A stretch of 64,000 bases of DNA from a bacterium (GTDB lineage Bacteria > Patescibacteria > CPR2 > UBA1875 > JAJYID01), in contig JAUSJO010000005.1 in the NCBI GenBank assembly GCA_030647205.1, forward strand, positions 1 to 64,000, read 5' to 3'. The notes beneath the pieces were generated by a model. It made no database searches, was not told the DNA's origin, and was given only the letters and a program-made list of their open reading frames with translations. The translations under genes and the position numbers were made by a program. Of this stretch, positions 50,046 through 58,962 are shown one piece after another (positions within the stretch are counted from its first letter, which is position 1; every line of letters begins with the position of its first letter).

Positions 50046-51260
50046 ATGATTCAGCATATAAGTCATCATTTATATCGAGGCAGAAAAAACACAGAACTTA
50101 ACGAAATATATTTTTCCATGGGTTTTTATACCTTTGCGCTTTCACTGATCATGGTTTTTATCCCCATTTACTTTTATAGCTTGGGTTATGCGTTGCGGGA
50201 GATACTTTCTTATTACATTTTTGTTTATTCATTTTTGGCGATTGGGGTTGTCCTTGCCGGCTGGCTTGTTACGCGTTTCGGGGCAAAACATATTATAGCT
50301 TTGAGCTTGCCTATAACCGCCATTAGTTTTGTCCTCTTGCTGACCTTAGGTACTTATCATTGGCCGATTTGGATTATTGCTTTTCTTTATGGTATCTCCC
50401 AAGCATTCTATTGGGTGGCATATCATGATGATTTTTCAAAGGCAAAGCATAGGAAAGCTGCTGGCAAGGAAGTTGGTAGAATGCATGTTTTTACTGCCGT
50501 GGCCGGAGCCTTTGGACCGATTATCGGAGGATTTGTCGGCCAGGCGATGGGACTTCCTTTCATGATGGGCATCACAGCATTTCTTTTAATCATTGCTGTC
50601 GTGCCACTTTTTAAGACCTCGGAAATTACAAAAAGAAGACCAATACAGAAAGAGAACTTTGATATAAAAAAGAATTGGAAGGATATAGTGTCATATGGCG
50701 GTCTTGGTGTGGAAACAACGGCATCCGGTATTATCTGGCCGCTTTTTGTATTCATTTTAGTCGGCAATTTTGTCAAAGTAGGATCGATCACGACGATCGC
50801 TCTTTTAGTGATGATCGCAGTAACTGTTTATGTAGGCAAGATGACTGACAAATATGAAAAAAGAAAAGTCTTGAGGGCTGGCGGTATTATAAACTTTGTC
50901 GGCTGTTCGTTGAGGACTTTAGCTACAAGCCTAAATCTTGCTTATATAATTAGCATTTTGTCGTCTACAGCGTTTATCTTTATAAACATCCCTTTTGTAT
51001 CCGAATACTATTTGCGGGCAGATGAAGAGCCAAGGATAGAGTACATTATGTCCATGGAAGTAGGGATTAACTTGATGAGAGTGCTGGGATTCTCGATGTT
51101 ATTTATTTCCACGTTTTTTTTGAATACAAAAATGGTATTGGTTTTAGGGTTCGCTCTCGGTGCTGCCGGTGTGCTCCTATCGATGAATATAGGTAAGAGC
51201 AGCAGAAAAGAAAAGGCGAAGATAAAAGTTCAAAGAGAAGTTGCAAGGGCAGGGGCATGA
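50046..51260 (+). CDS. MFS transporter, copy 1
   Basis: This 404-residue protein has about twelve hydrophobic segments in two halves separated by a charged loop (about 195-220; KRRPIQKENFDIKK). Short sequence marks include a GWLVTRFGAKH loop between helices 2 and 3, similar to the MFS motif A region, and YVGKMTDKYEKRKV in the second half. The substrate is unknown. The N-terminus begins with a polar stretch before helix 1. It overlaps the next, paralogous transporter by four bases (ATGA). Confidence 0.82.
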   Translation: MIQHISHHLYRGRKNTELNEIYFSMGFYTFALSLIMVFIPIYFYSLGYALREILSYYIFVYSFLAIGVVLAGWLVTRFGAKHIIALSLPITAISFVLLLTLGTYHWPIWIIAFLYGISQAFYWVAYHDDFSKAKHRKAAGKEVGRMHVFTAVAGAFGPIIGGFVGQAMGLPFMMGITAFLLIIAVVPLFKTSEITKRRPIQKENFDIKKNWKDIVSYGGLGVETTASGIIWPLFVFILVGNFVKVGSITTIALLVMIAVTVYVGKMTDKYEKRKVLRAGGIINFVGCSLRTLATSLNLAYIISILSSTAFIFINIPFVSEYYLRADEEPRIEYIMSMEVGINLMRVLGFSMLFISTFFLNTKMVLVLGFALGAAGVLLSMNIGKSSRKEKAKIKVQREVARAGA

Positions 51261-52471
51261 ATAACTTAATGCATCAACACCTGCATCAGAGGGGCAGGAA
51301 CAAGGAGCTGAATGAAATGTATCTTTCGATGACTCTTCGAACTTTCGGATTGTCGTTGATTGCTATTTTTATCCCAATCTATCTCTATAATCTAGGATTT
51401 TCCTTAAGGGACATTCTCTTATATTACATAATGACAAACTTTTTTCAGATTTTCGGTGACTTTTTTGCCGGGAAAGCGATCGGCAGGTTTGGAGCAAAAC
51501 ATGTCATGATCTTAAGTTATCCGGTACTCCTCATACATCTTTCGATGCTTGTGACACTTAGTACTTACCATTGGCCACTTTGGCTTTTAGCTATTCCCGG
51601 TGCCTTGTCTTTAAATCTTTTTTGGCCGGCTTATCATGACGATTTTTCTAAGGCAAAAGACAAAAAATCAACCGGCAAACAGGTAGGAAAACTTCTGATA
51701 CTTATTGAATCGGTTGGTGCACTTGGCCCCATCACAGGAGGTATAGTTGCTCAAACATTTGGGGTAAAGTATGGCATTATCACTGCAATGATCATTGCTA
51801 TGGCTGCGGTTATTCCGCTTTTAGGCAAAAAAGAAATTACAAAAAAGCGACCGCTTGATTTAAAGAAATTTTTGATAAGGGAAAACTATAAAGACATGAT
51901 TGCTTATGGAGGCATAAGTATGGAAGGCATGGCTATCTCTGTTGCTTGGCCGCTTCTCCTTTTCTTTGTAATCGGAAACTATGCGCGTATTGGCTCTATC
52001 GCAACCATTTCTCTTCTTGTGACGATTGCACTGTCTATATTTATAGGTAAAGCGGTGGATAAATATAAAAAAGAGAATGTTCTGAGGGTTTCGAGTGTTA
52101 TCAACTTCTTCACTTCTTTCTCCAGGGTCTTAGTAAGCAGCATAAACTCAGCATATATTATCGGTATAATCTCTTCGCTATCGCATATAGTTCTCTGGGT
52201 GCCTTTTTTCTCACAGTACTACCTCCATGCCGATAGAAGCCCGAGAACCGAATATATTGTAGAAATGGAGATGTCTGTTGATGTTTTCCGTATGTTGAGT
52301 CTGGCTGTTCTATTCGCTTGCACGTATTTCTTTGATGTTAAAACTACGTTGATTACAGGGATAGTTATAGGCGCCATTGGCACGTTACTTACAATGCTGA
52401 TTACAAGTTCCACTAAGAAACAGGCTAAAGAAATTCGGGTTCAAAGAGAGGTCGCAAAGGTTAGGCCGTGA
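51257..52471 (+). CDS. MFS transporter, copy 2
   Basis: This 404-residue protein is a tandem paralogue of the previous gene, of equal length. It shares the start (HQRGRNKELNEMYLSM), the FGAKH loop, the AYHDDFSKAK segment before the mid-section and the C-terminal VQREVAK. It has about twelve membrane helices. Exact co-length and translational coupling suggest that the pair may act together, perhaps as a heterodimeric carrier, or on related substrates. It overlaps tatD by four bases. Confidence 0.82.
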   Translation: MNNLMHQHLHQRGRNKELNEMYLSMTLRTFGLSLIAIFIPIYLYNLGFSLRDILLYYIMTNFFQIFGDFFAGKAIGRFGAKHVMILSYPVLLIHLSMLVTLSTYHWPLWLLAIPGALSLNLFWPAYHDDFSKAKDKKSTGKQVGKLLILIESVGALGPITGGIVAQTFGVKYGIITAMIIAMAAVIPLLGKKEITKKRPLDLKKFLIRENYKDMIAYGGISMEGMAISVAWPLLLFFVIGNYARIGSIATISLLVTIALSIFIGKAVDKYKKENVLRVSSVINFFTSFSRVLVSSINSAYIIGIISSLSHIVLWVPFFSQYYLHADRSPRTEYIVEMEMSVDVFRMLSLAVLFACTYFFDVKTTLITGIVIGAIGTLLTMLITSSTKKQAKEIRVQREVAKVRP

Positions 52472-53226
52472 TAGATACGCACGCACATCTCAATTTCTAC
52501 CATTTTCAAAATGATATTGATGAAGTCATTGAAAAATCTTTTGCAAAAGGCCTAGAAGATATTATTTTAGTCGGAACAAATGTTGAGACTAGTAAAATAG
52601 CGGTGGAAATGGCGGAAAAAAATGAGAAGCTTTTTGCTACGGTCGGAGTTCATCCGCAGGAGATTGATGAAGCAAAAGAATTTCCCAAGATAGAAGCACT
52701 CGCCAATAATAAGAATGTCGTTGCAATAGGAGAAACGGGGCTGGACTACTACAGGTTAGGTGAAAATCTGGAGGAGGGGAAAAGAGCTCAGAAAGAGCTT
52801 CTCTTGAGTCATATCAAGTTGGCGAAAGATAGGGATCTTCCATTAATTTTCCATAATCGGGATAGTCATGAAGACTTTTACCAAATCGTTAAAGACAAAG
52901 ATGTAAGAGGCGTCATCCATTGTTATACTGGTAATGTAGATTTTGCCAAGAAGATACTAGATTTGGGGTTCATGATATCTTTTACCGGCATTATTACTTT
53001 TGACAGAGGCGAGAATCTTATTGAAGTGATAAAGAAAGTTCCACTTGAAAAAATCATGGTGGAAACGGATGCTCCTTATTTATCCCCGGTTCCGTACAGG
53101 GGCAAGAGATGCGAGCCCTGGATGGTGAAGGAAGTTATTCAGAAAATTGCCGATATCAAGGAATTGACTTTTCGTGAGGTGGAAGAAAAAACTTCTTCTA
53201 ACGCAAAAGTTTTTTTTGGGATATAA
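52468..53226 (+). CDS. tatD: TatD-family metal-dependent hydrolase (DNase)
   Basis: This 252-residue TIM-barrel hydrolase has the THAHLNF metal motif (4-10), GVHPQEI (about 58-64), GETGLDYYR (about 88-96), HNRDSHED, IHCYTG and TDAPYLSP. These are the histidines and acids of the two-metal TatD site. Relatives have 3'-5' exonuclease or D-tyrosyl-tRNA deacylase-like activities. The GTG start at 52468 overlaps the transporter stop. It is the last gene of the operon; a TATAAT at 53222-53227 within its stop region starts the next unit. Confidence 0.92.
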   Translation: MIDTHAHLNFYHFQNDIDEVIEKSFAKGLEDIILVGTNVETSKIAVEMAEKNEKLFATVGVHPQEIDEAKEFPKIEALANNKNVVAIGETGLDYYRLGENLEEGKRAQKELLLSHIKLAKDRDLPLIFHNRDSHEDFYQIVKDKDVRGVIHCYTGNVDFAKKILDLGFMISFTGIITFDRGENLIEVIKKVPLEKIMVETDAPYLSPVPYRGKRCEPWMVKEVIQKIADIKELTFREVEEKTSSNAKVFFGI

Positions 53227-53227
53227 T
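53222..53227 (+). promoter_or_regulatory. -10 box upstream of the DUF2330-like gene
   Basis: TATAAT overlaps the tatD stop codon. A leader of about 30 bases with GAGGGA precedes the ATG at 53261. Confidence 0.45.
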
Positions 53228-53260
53228 CAAAGCATAAGAACAAAATAGAGGGAAATTATT

Positions 53261-54997
53261 ATGTTTAAAAAGTTTTTAGCGTTTACAATATTGTCTCTTT
53301 TTTCATCAGTTAGCATCGTTCATGCTGATGGGATGGTTCTTCCTCGAGAGGGCAACTACTATACCCATGAAGCAGACCAAAAAGCTGCTATCTTCTTCAA
53401 AAATAACAGGGAGGATATGTATCTATCGATTGGAACTAAGGGTAGCGCAAATGAATTTGCATGGATAGTGCCTACGCCTTCCAAGCCAGATGTCAACGAG
53501 GCTCCATCGGATCTATTCAACGATCTTGATAAAAAAACTCAAAAAAAGGACAAGCTTTATGAGAAAATATTTAAATGGCTTGGGATAGACAGTGGCGGTT
53601 CTGGATATAGCGACGAAATTCCATCTGGTAATGTTGATATTAGCGTAGGTACTAAATCTCAAAGCAGTACAGTTAGGGTTGTTGAGCAAAAATATAACCT
53701 GGGTATGTATGATACGGCAACCCTCAAATCTGAAAAAGCAGATGATCTATATGAGTGGCTAAAAGATAATAACTATAATGTTCCGGAAAACGGTACATCA
53801 ATTTTGGAAGAATATATTTCAAAGGGCTGGTATTTTGTAGCAATGAAAATATCTGATGATTATAAAACTGATAAGGTGCGGTCGGAGATACTTTCGAGCA
53901 ATGTAAGGCCAATCAAACTTAGTTTTGACAGTAGCAAAATGACTTTTCCGCTAAAGATATCGTCTATTGAGGCTAGCACTGGAAATAACACTCTTACAGA
54001 GATCGAAAATAAGATTTTTTCAGAGATGTCTCTTCCGCCGGAAACGACGGTTGCTTCTAACCGATTGATTTCAGCGGGGATAGAGCAAAGTAAAATCACC
54101 GAATGGAAGAGTATGTATCAAGAGTATTTACAAACAAAGGATCCAAAGATCATAAAGGATGATATCCATAAGACAGTTTCTGGTCTCGCTGCTTATGGAA
54201 TAGAAAGGCTGAAAATAGCCTATGGAACCTCATATCAATCCAACTATGATCAGGTCAGTATTTTGTTGTATGTATTTACTAATAATAGGGTCGATGCGGA
54301 TAACTATAACGCGACCACTCAGTATGCATCAAAGATGTCGGAGAGGGCAATAAAGAAAATATCGGTAGACCAAAACTGGACAACCCCAGCAGGAGGCTTT
54401 TATCTGACTAAGCTCAGGATATCATTGGCGAAACAAGGCATGACGAAAGATTTGCTCTTTAAGACTGCGATGGACCAAAAGTCTGTGAATACCGGATCAA
54501 TGACCATTTTTGAATGGATTCTCACTTTACTTCTTATATTATCACTGCTTTTATATGCCCCGTTCATTTTATTCGTTAAAATTGCTCCTTGGTTTTTAAT
54601 CTTGCTCTATGTGGCCTACCTTGTTACATTTATTTCTTTGCTTGTTAGGCAGTTTATGTCCGCCAAAAGTATTAGCCGTAAGATGCTTATAGTCGAGAGC
54701 CATCTCCTAAGTATTATATATTTCCCAATTGTGGCAATCGTTGGCTTGTCAATATACGCTCAGTTTGACTCTTATGCAGATACTAGCCAGCCATTTATAT
54801 TTATTATCCCGGCACTTGCCAGTTTAGTTTTTAGTTTGATTACTGTATTCTTATTACGCACGCTTCAGCTAAGGGTTCTTAGAAAGAGAGAAGAGGGCAG
54901 CCAAAACCTTTTAAAGCAAGGAGAGCTGGAAGCGAAAATAAAAAAACTAGAAGAAGAAACAGAAGTTTTAAGAAGTAAATTAGATAAAAAAAATTAA
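53261..54997 (+). CDS. DUF2330-like secreted/membrane protein
   Basis: This is a 578-residue protein. A signal peptide (about 1-22, ending near VHADG) leads an outside domain (about 23-410) that begins MVLPREGNYY and has QKAAIFFKNN and WIVPTPSKP, as in the DUF2330 family. A long loop rich in charged residues follows. Three or four transmembrane helices lie at about 412-535, and a charged coiled-coil tail (about 540-578; KLEEETEVLRSKLD) is probably in the cytoplasm. No biochemical role is established for the family. It begins a run of three envelope genes, with gaps of 23 and 18 bases. Confidence 0.7.
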   Translation: MFKKFLAFTILSLFSSVSIVHADGMVLPREGNYYTHEADQKAAIFFKNNREDMYLSIGTKGSANEFAWIVPTPSKPDVNEAPSDLFNDLDKKTQKKDKLYEKIFKWLGIDSGGSGYSDEIPSGNVDISVGTKSQSSTVRVVEQKYNLGMYDTATLKSEKADDLYEWLKDNNYNVPENGTSILEEYISKGWYFVAMKISDDYKTDKVRSEILSSNVRPIKLSFDSSKMTFPLKISSIEASTGNNTLTEIENKIFSEMSLPPETTVASNRLISAGIEQSKITEWKSMYQEYLQTKDPKIIKDDIHKTVSGLAAYGIERLKIAYGTSYQSNYDQVSILLYVFTNNRVDADNYNATTQYASKMSERAIKKISVDQNWTTPAGGFYLTKLRISLAKQGMTKDLLFKTAMDQKSVNTGSMTIFEWILTLLLILSLLLYAPFILFVKIAPWFLILLYVAYLVTFISLLVRQFMSAKSISRKMLIVESHLLSIIYFPIVAIVGLSIYAQFDSYADTSQPFIFIIPALASLVFSLITVFLLRTLQLRVLRKREEGSQNLLKQGELEAKIKKLEEETEVLRSKLDKKN

Positions 54998-55020
54998 AAC
55001 CTTTTTGAGGGAGGCATATC

Positions 55021-56091
55021 ATGGCGAAGAAAAAAGAAGAAAAGCCTGAAGAGGCTAAGGAAGAAAAATCAGAGAATATCGTAGAGGAAGAAAAATCCGA
55101 AGAAAAAGTCAAAGAAAAAGACTATAACAGTATTTTTGACGATGACTATGATCCGGATAACGATAAAGATTCCGGTGATGAAGAAAATATTGAAGAAGAT
55201 CCAAAATCCGATGAGGTAGAAGCTGAAACTGAGCCTGAAGAAGAAGTGGTAGAAGAGGAACCGGAAGCTGAGGAAGAGGATGAAGTTGTACCAGAAGTAA
55301 AAGAAGAAAAGCCTCAAAAACAAGAGAAAAAGACCATTAAAAAGAAGTCAAAAGGATCTTCAAAGAAAAAGATTTTGATAGCTCTCGCAATACTTTTAGC
55401 ACTACTTCTTGGTGCTTTTGGCGGTTATCTCTATTTTAAAAGTTCAAACAAACCAAAAGAGGAGTCAAAACCAGTCGAAACGACAACAACAACTCCGCCG
55501 GAAACCAAGGCACCGGAAAAAACTGTTTATATTACAGCAGACGGTGGTCTTAATATGCGCGAAGACACAAGTTCAAGTTCCAAATCTTTGGCCGTAATAC
55601 CAAATGGTACGAAGCTAACCGTTTTAGAAGAGAAAGATGGTTGGTATAAGGTAGAGTATAACGGGCAAACCGGCTGGGTTTCAAAGGATTTTGTGTCAGA
55701 AACAAAACCAGCTGATATGAAAACGTATACAGGCACCGGACAGGTAGCTGAAAATCCGAAGTTTTCGGTAAAATATCCATCTGACTGGACTATAGATGAC
55801 TACAAAATCAGTAAAACAGATGGCGGGAAAACTTATGCAATAGTTCTCGGTGCAGGCGGACATGGTGGTAATGATGATCCGGCTATCGTAAACACTCAAG
55901 AAGATGTAACGGTAAATGGTGTAGCAGGAAAGAAAAGTATATCTAAAAAGGATGGTAAAATAGTAGCTATTTACACGCAATTTTTGAAGGGAGACGGATA
56001 TATCAATATTGAGTTCAGCCCGCCGGCTGGCTATGAGGAAGCATATATTGATATCTATAACAAAATAGTCGAGACATTCAAGTTTCTCTAA
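55021..56091 (+). CDS. Anchored SH3b protein with acidic cytoplasmic tail and PsbP-like domain
   Basis: This is a 356-residue protein. Residues 1-110 are extremely charged, with Lys/Glu runs and DDDYDPDNDKD, and are probably disordered in the cytoplasm. One helix (about 117-138) crosses the membrane. After a Thr/Pro linker comes a bacterial SH3 domain (about 168-226; LNMREDTSS, DGWYKVEYNGQTGWV). The C-terminal PsbP-like domain (about 238-356; FSVKYPSDWTI) ends in VETFKFL. It is a paralogue of the protein at 35562-36377, with a much longer cytoplasmic tail. It probably links the wall to something inside the cell; that is inference. Confidence 0.72.
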   Translation: MAKKKEEKPEEAKEEKSENIVEEEKSEEKVKEKDYNSIFDDDYDPDNDKDSGDEENIEEDPKSDEVEAETEPEEEVVEEEPEAEEEDEVVPEVKEEKPQKQEKKTIKKKSKGSSKKKILIALAILLALLLGAFGGYLYFKSSNKPKEESKPVETTTTTPPETKAPEKTVYITADGGLNMREDTSSSSKSLAVIPNGTKLTVLEEKDGWYKVEYNGQTGWVSKDFVSETKPADMKTYTGTGQVAENPKFSVKYPSDWTIDDYKISKTDGGKTYAIVLGAGGHGGNDDPAIVNTQEDVTVNGVAGKKSISKKDGKIVAIYTQFLKGDGYINIEFSPPAGYEEAYIDIYNKIVETFKFL

Positions 56092-56109
56092 AAGGTCAGG
56101 AGGGTAAAA

Positions 56110-57498
56110 GTGGAAAATGAAAATCAACCGCAGCCAAATATTGATGGTATAAGGCCAAACATCGTGCAACCAAGTGGTAGTAGTCCGGCTCCTCAACAAG
56201 AGCCTGTTTCCAGTCCGCAGGGTTTGTTTCAAGAGCCGGAGTTCAAAAAACCGCAAAAATCTTCAAAGAAAAGGATAATAATTCTAGCTGTTACCTTGGC
56301 AGCCTTGATTATTGGCGGCGGTACGGTATTGGGGATCTGGTCTTATCTTGGTAATCAGGCAAAAATGAAAAAAACCGAGACAAAAACGGCAACCCAAAGT
56401 GAAAAACCAAAGGAAGCTGCCACAGTGGTTAGCGGCAGATTGAAGGATTATATCTATACAGTCAAAGAACAAAATGTGGCAAACAGTAGTGGCGTTTTCG
56501 AAAAAACAATTACAAAAATAGGCGCGTATGATAGTAAGGATGGCCATTTAGTAAAGGAGTTTGCCTATGAAAGTAAGCTTGGTAATGGTGAAAACAAGGA
56601 AACCATAGACAACTTTCAAGTAGTTGGGAATAACCTTTATGCTAGGTCATCGGTTGTCAAAATCCCGGGGCAAAGGGTGTATCTTGGGATTATAAAGTTT
56701 GATGGTAAGGAGAGGAAAGAGGTAGTTAAGTTTAGTCAAACTGATAGTCTAGATCGTTTTAGAGTTTCCCCTGATGAGAAATATATTGCATGGGGGTCTT
56801 TCGCAACCGGTGCGGACGGTATGATGACCTTAAACCTGTCCGACATCAACGGAACACTGATAAAAAAACTGAGGCAAGTATCAGGAGGCAGTACGGTGAA
56901 CTATAGCAGTTTAAACCCATTCTATTGGTCCAGTGACGGTAAAAATATCTATTACATAGAACAAGGTGGCGGAAGAGGCGGGTATGTGCTGTTTGGAAAC
57001 TCATATACTGATGTAGTTTCAAAGATCAATATTGAAAGCGGCAGCGAGATAGTTTTCAACAGCAATAAGGATATTGGGTATGACAATATAGACTCTTTGG
57101 AAAACTTGTATTTCAAGAAGGATGATCGAGCCGCAGATAGTGGCGCAATAATCATAAAGAATAAATCCGGGGATCTGGTCAAAGAAGTACCGATCACAAA
57201 ATATTGGCCCAACCAAAGATCTGGCAACTTTGTCAGAAATGGTGACGAAATCTATTTCGCTGTTGCGAAGGGTAACCCTGATAATGAAGAGTTCAAGCTG
57301 ATCAAGCATGATTTGAAAACAAGCAAAGATGAAGAGATGACGGATGTTAAGGGGTTCTATTTTCCTCAGTTCATGTATGACGAGTCTAACCTATTAATAA
57401 CGAAAATGAACTCATTGGTACTCTTTAATGTAAGGGAGAAGAAAGAGAAGAAGCTGCTAGAGTGGACCGCCGAAGATGCATTGACCATATTGAACTAA
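56110..57498 (+). CDS. Membrane-anchored beta-propeller-like protein
   Basis: This is a 462-residue protein. A Pro/Gln-rich cytoplasmic segment (1-52) is followed by one transmembrane helix (about 55-79). The long outside domain has repeated strand pairs typical of WD40/PD40 or DPP-like propellers, such as RFRVSPDEKYIAWGS and PFYWSSDGKNIYYIE. No catalytic triad is visible. The GTG start at 56110 is backed by CAGGAGGGTAAAA. It is the third gene of the envelope run, and a terminator follows at 57521. Confidence 0.68.
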   Translation: MENENQPQPNIDGIRPNIVQPSGSSPAPQQEPVSSPQGLFQEPEFKKPQKSSKKRIIILAVTLAALIIGGGTVLGIWSYLGNQAKMKKTETKTATQSEKPKEAATVVSGRLKDYIYTVKEQNVANSSGVFEKTITKIGAYDSKDGHLVKEFAYESKLGNGENKETIDNFQVVGNNLYARSSVVKIPGQRVYLGIIKFDGKERKEVVKFSQTDSLDRFRVSPDEKYIAWGSFATGADGMMTLNLSDINGTLIKKLRQVSGGSTVNYSSLNPFYWSSDGKNIYYIEQGGGRGGYVLFGNSYTDVVSKINIESGSEIVFNSNKDIGYDNIDSLENLYFKKDDRAADSGAIIIKNKSGDLVKEVPITKYWPNQRSGNFVRNGDEIYFAVAKGNPDNEEFKLIKHDLKTSKDEEMTDVKGFYFPQFMYDESNLLITKMNSLVLFNVREKKEKKLLEWTAEDALTILN

Positions 57499-57520
57499 AA
57501 TTGTTGACAAAAGTTAGATA

Positions 57521-57553
57521 AAAAGTTACCCTAGATGTAGGGTAACTTTTTAT
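57521..57553 (+). terminator. Strong hairpin with T-run before the antitoxin-like gene
   Basis: AAAAGTTACCCT (57521-57532) pairs perfectly with AGGGTAACTTTT (57539-57550), followed by further T. It ends the envelope run. A TTGACA at 57504-57509 lies just upstream; if it is a real -35, transcription would start near this hairpin. Confidence 0.82.
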
Positions 57554-57564
57554 TTGGAGAAAAT

Positions 57565-57780
57565 ATGAAAGAAAAATTTATTACAACAAATGAACTGGCA
57601 AATGATGCCTCAAAGATTCTAAAAGGTCTAAAAAAGGGTGAAGGTGTGGTAGTCCTTAGGTACTCTGATCCTGTTGGGGTTCTTATTTCCTATGATGACT
57701 ATAAAAAACTGATGAACCTTGAGTCAGATTTTGTTTCAGAATGCAAAACCTGTTTGGGAACTATAAGGAGGAAGGCATAA
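57565..57780 (+). CDS. Orphan Phd/YefM-like antitoxin, coupled to the cysteine desulfurase gene
   Basis: This 71-residue protein has the Phd/YefM N-terminal fold: TTNELANDASKILKGL, VVLRYSDPVGVLISYDDYKKLM. Such proteins bind DNA as dimers and, when paired, neutralise a toxin with the C-terminal tail. No toxin gene follows. Instead the stop codon TAATG overlaps the start of the cysteine desulfurase. The tail holds a CxxC pair (C60, C63 in SECKTCLG), which is not usual for the family. I infer an autoregulator of the Fe-S operon, possibly sensitive to metal or redox state. Confidence 0.75.
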   Translation: MKEKFITTNELANDASKILKGLKKGEGVVVLRYSDPVGVLISYDDYKKLMNLESDFVSECKTCLGTIRRKA

Positions 57781-58952
57781 TGATATATCTTGATAATGCT
57801 GCTACCACACCGGTTAGCGGCTCAGTTTTAGATGCTATGAAACCGTATTTCAGTGAGAAATACGGTAATCCTTCCAGTATTTATAAAGTCGGTCAGGAGG
57901 CAAGGTCAGCACTTGAGCATGCGCGAGAAGAGGCAGCAAAGCTGCTTGGGGCGAGTCCGAAAGAAATTATCTTTACGTCAGGTGCTACAGAGTCAAACAA
58001 CCTTGCTTTAAAAGGTGTAGCTTTTTATTGGTCGCAAGTTTTAGATGTTAAGCCTCATATCATAGTCAGTTCTATCGAGCATCACTCTGTTTTGGATGTG
58101 GCCGAGTATTTAGAAAAGAACTTTGGATTTGAAATAACGAAATTGCCAGTTTCAGAAGAGGGAATAGTAGACCCAAAAGAATTGGAAAAATCAATCAGGG
58201 AAAATACGGCGTTAGTTTCTATAATGTACGGGAACAATGAAATTGGCTCTATCCAGCCGATCGGAGAATTGTCGCAAATTGTCAGAAAAGCGAATGAAGG
58301 TCGGGAAAACAAGATTACGTTTCATACTGACGCAGTCCAGGCGTTTCAGTACCTCGATACTAATGTGAACGATTTGGATGTAGGTATGCTTTCCCTGACC
58401 GGTCACAAATTCTATGGACCAAAAGGAGTCGGGCTTCTTTATGTGAGAGACGGAGTGAAATTCCTACCGCAAACTCAAGGCGGTTCTCAAGAAAGAAAGA
58501 GAAGAGCCGGGACGGAAAATGTGCCATATATTGTCGGGATGGTCGAGGCGATGAAAAATGCAAATAAATCCGGGAAAGAAATATCGGTTTTAAGAGATTA
58601 TTTAGTCGAGAGTATTACAAAGGAAATTCCGGACGTGGTTTTGACAGGGCCGAAAGACAACACAAAAAGATTGCCGCATATTGCCGGATTTATTTTCAAG
58701 AAAATAGAGGGAGAGTCGATCCTTATCAATCTAGATTTACTAGGTATCGCCGCTTCTAGCGGTTCGGCTTGCACATCGGGTAGTCTGGCATCATCGCATG
58801 TTTTAACTGCTATGGGTTATGATGATTTGTTGGCTCACGGTTCCATCCGATTTAGCCTAGGAAAAATGAATTCGCGTGATGATGTAGATGAGCTAATGAA
58901 ACATTTGCCACAAATTGTAGAAAAACTAAGAGGAATGAGCCCGATAAAATAA
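57780..58952 (+). CDS. iscS: Cysteine desulfurase (NifS/IscS)
   Basis: This 390-residue PLP enzyme takes sulfur from cysteine for Fe-S clusters and tRNA thiolation. YLDNAATTP opens the protein. The PLP lysine is K210 in LTGHKFYGPKG, and the catalytic cysteine is C331 in SSGSACTSGSL, in the short active-site loop of the NifS/IscS group. The start ATG 57780 is set by AAGGAGGAAG and overlaps the antitoxin stop; an in-frame extension of 13 residues upstream lies inside the antitoxin gene. IscU follows after 10 bases, and the tRNA thiolase mnmA, a likely sulfur user, lies 2.5 kb further. Confidence 0.94.
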   Translation: MIYLDNAATTPVSGSVLDAMKPYFSEKYGNPSSIYKVGQEARSALEHAREEAAKLLGASPKEIIFTSGATESNNLALKGVAFYWSQVLDVKPHIIVSSIEHHSVLDVAEYLEKNFGFEITKLPVSEEGIVDPKELEKSIRENTALVSIMYGNNEIGSIQPIGELSQIVRKANEGRENKITFHTDAVQAFQYLDTNVNDLDVGMLSLTGHKFYGPKGVGLLYVRDGVKFLPQTQGGSQERKRRAGTENVPYIVGMVEAMKNANKSGKEISVLRDYLVESITKEIPDVVLTGPKDNTKRLPHIAGFIFKKIEGESILINLDLLGIAASSGSACTSGSLASSHVLTAMGYDDLLAHGSIRFSLGKMNSRDDVDELMKHLPQIVEKLRGMSPIK

Positions 58953-58962
58953 GGAGATAAAT

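Noticed and set aside
57504..57532. Promoter TTGACA/TACCCT before the antitoxin-like gene
   Set aside because: The -10 match is poor and lies inside a strong terminator stem, so I list only the terminator and leave the promoter open.
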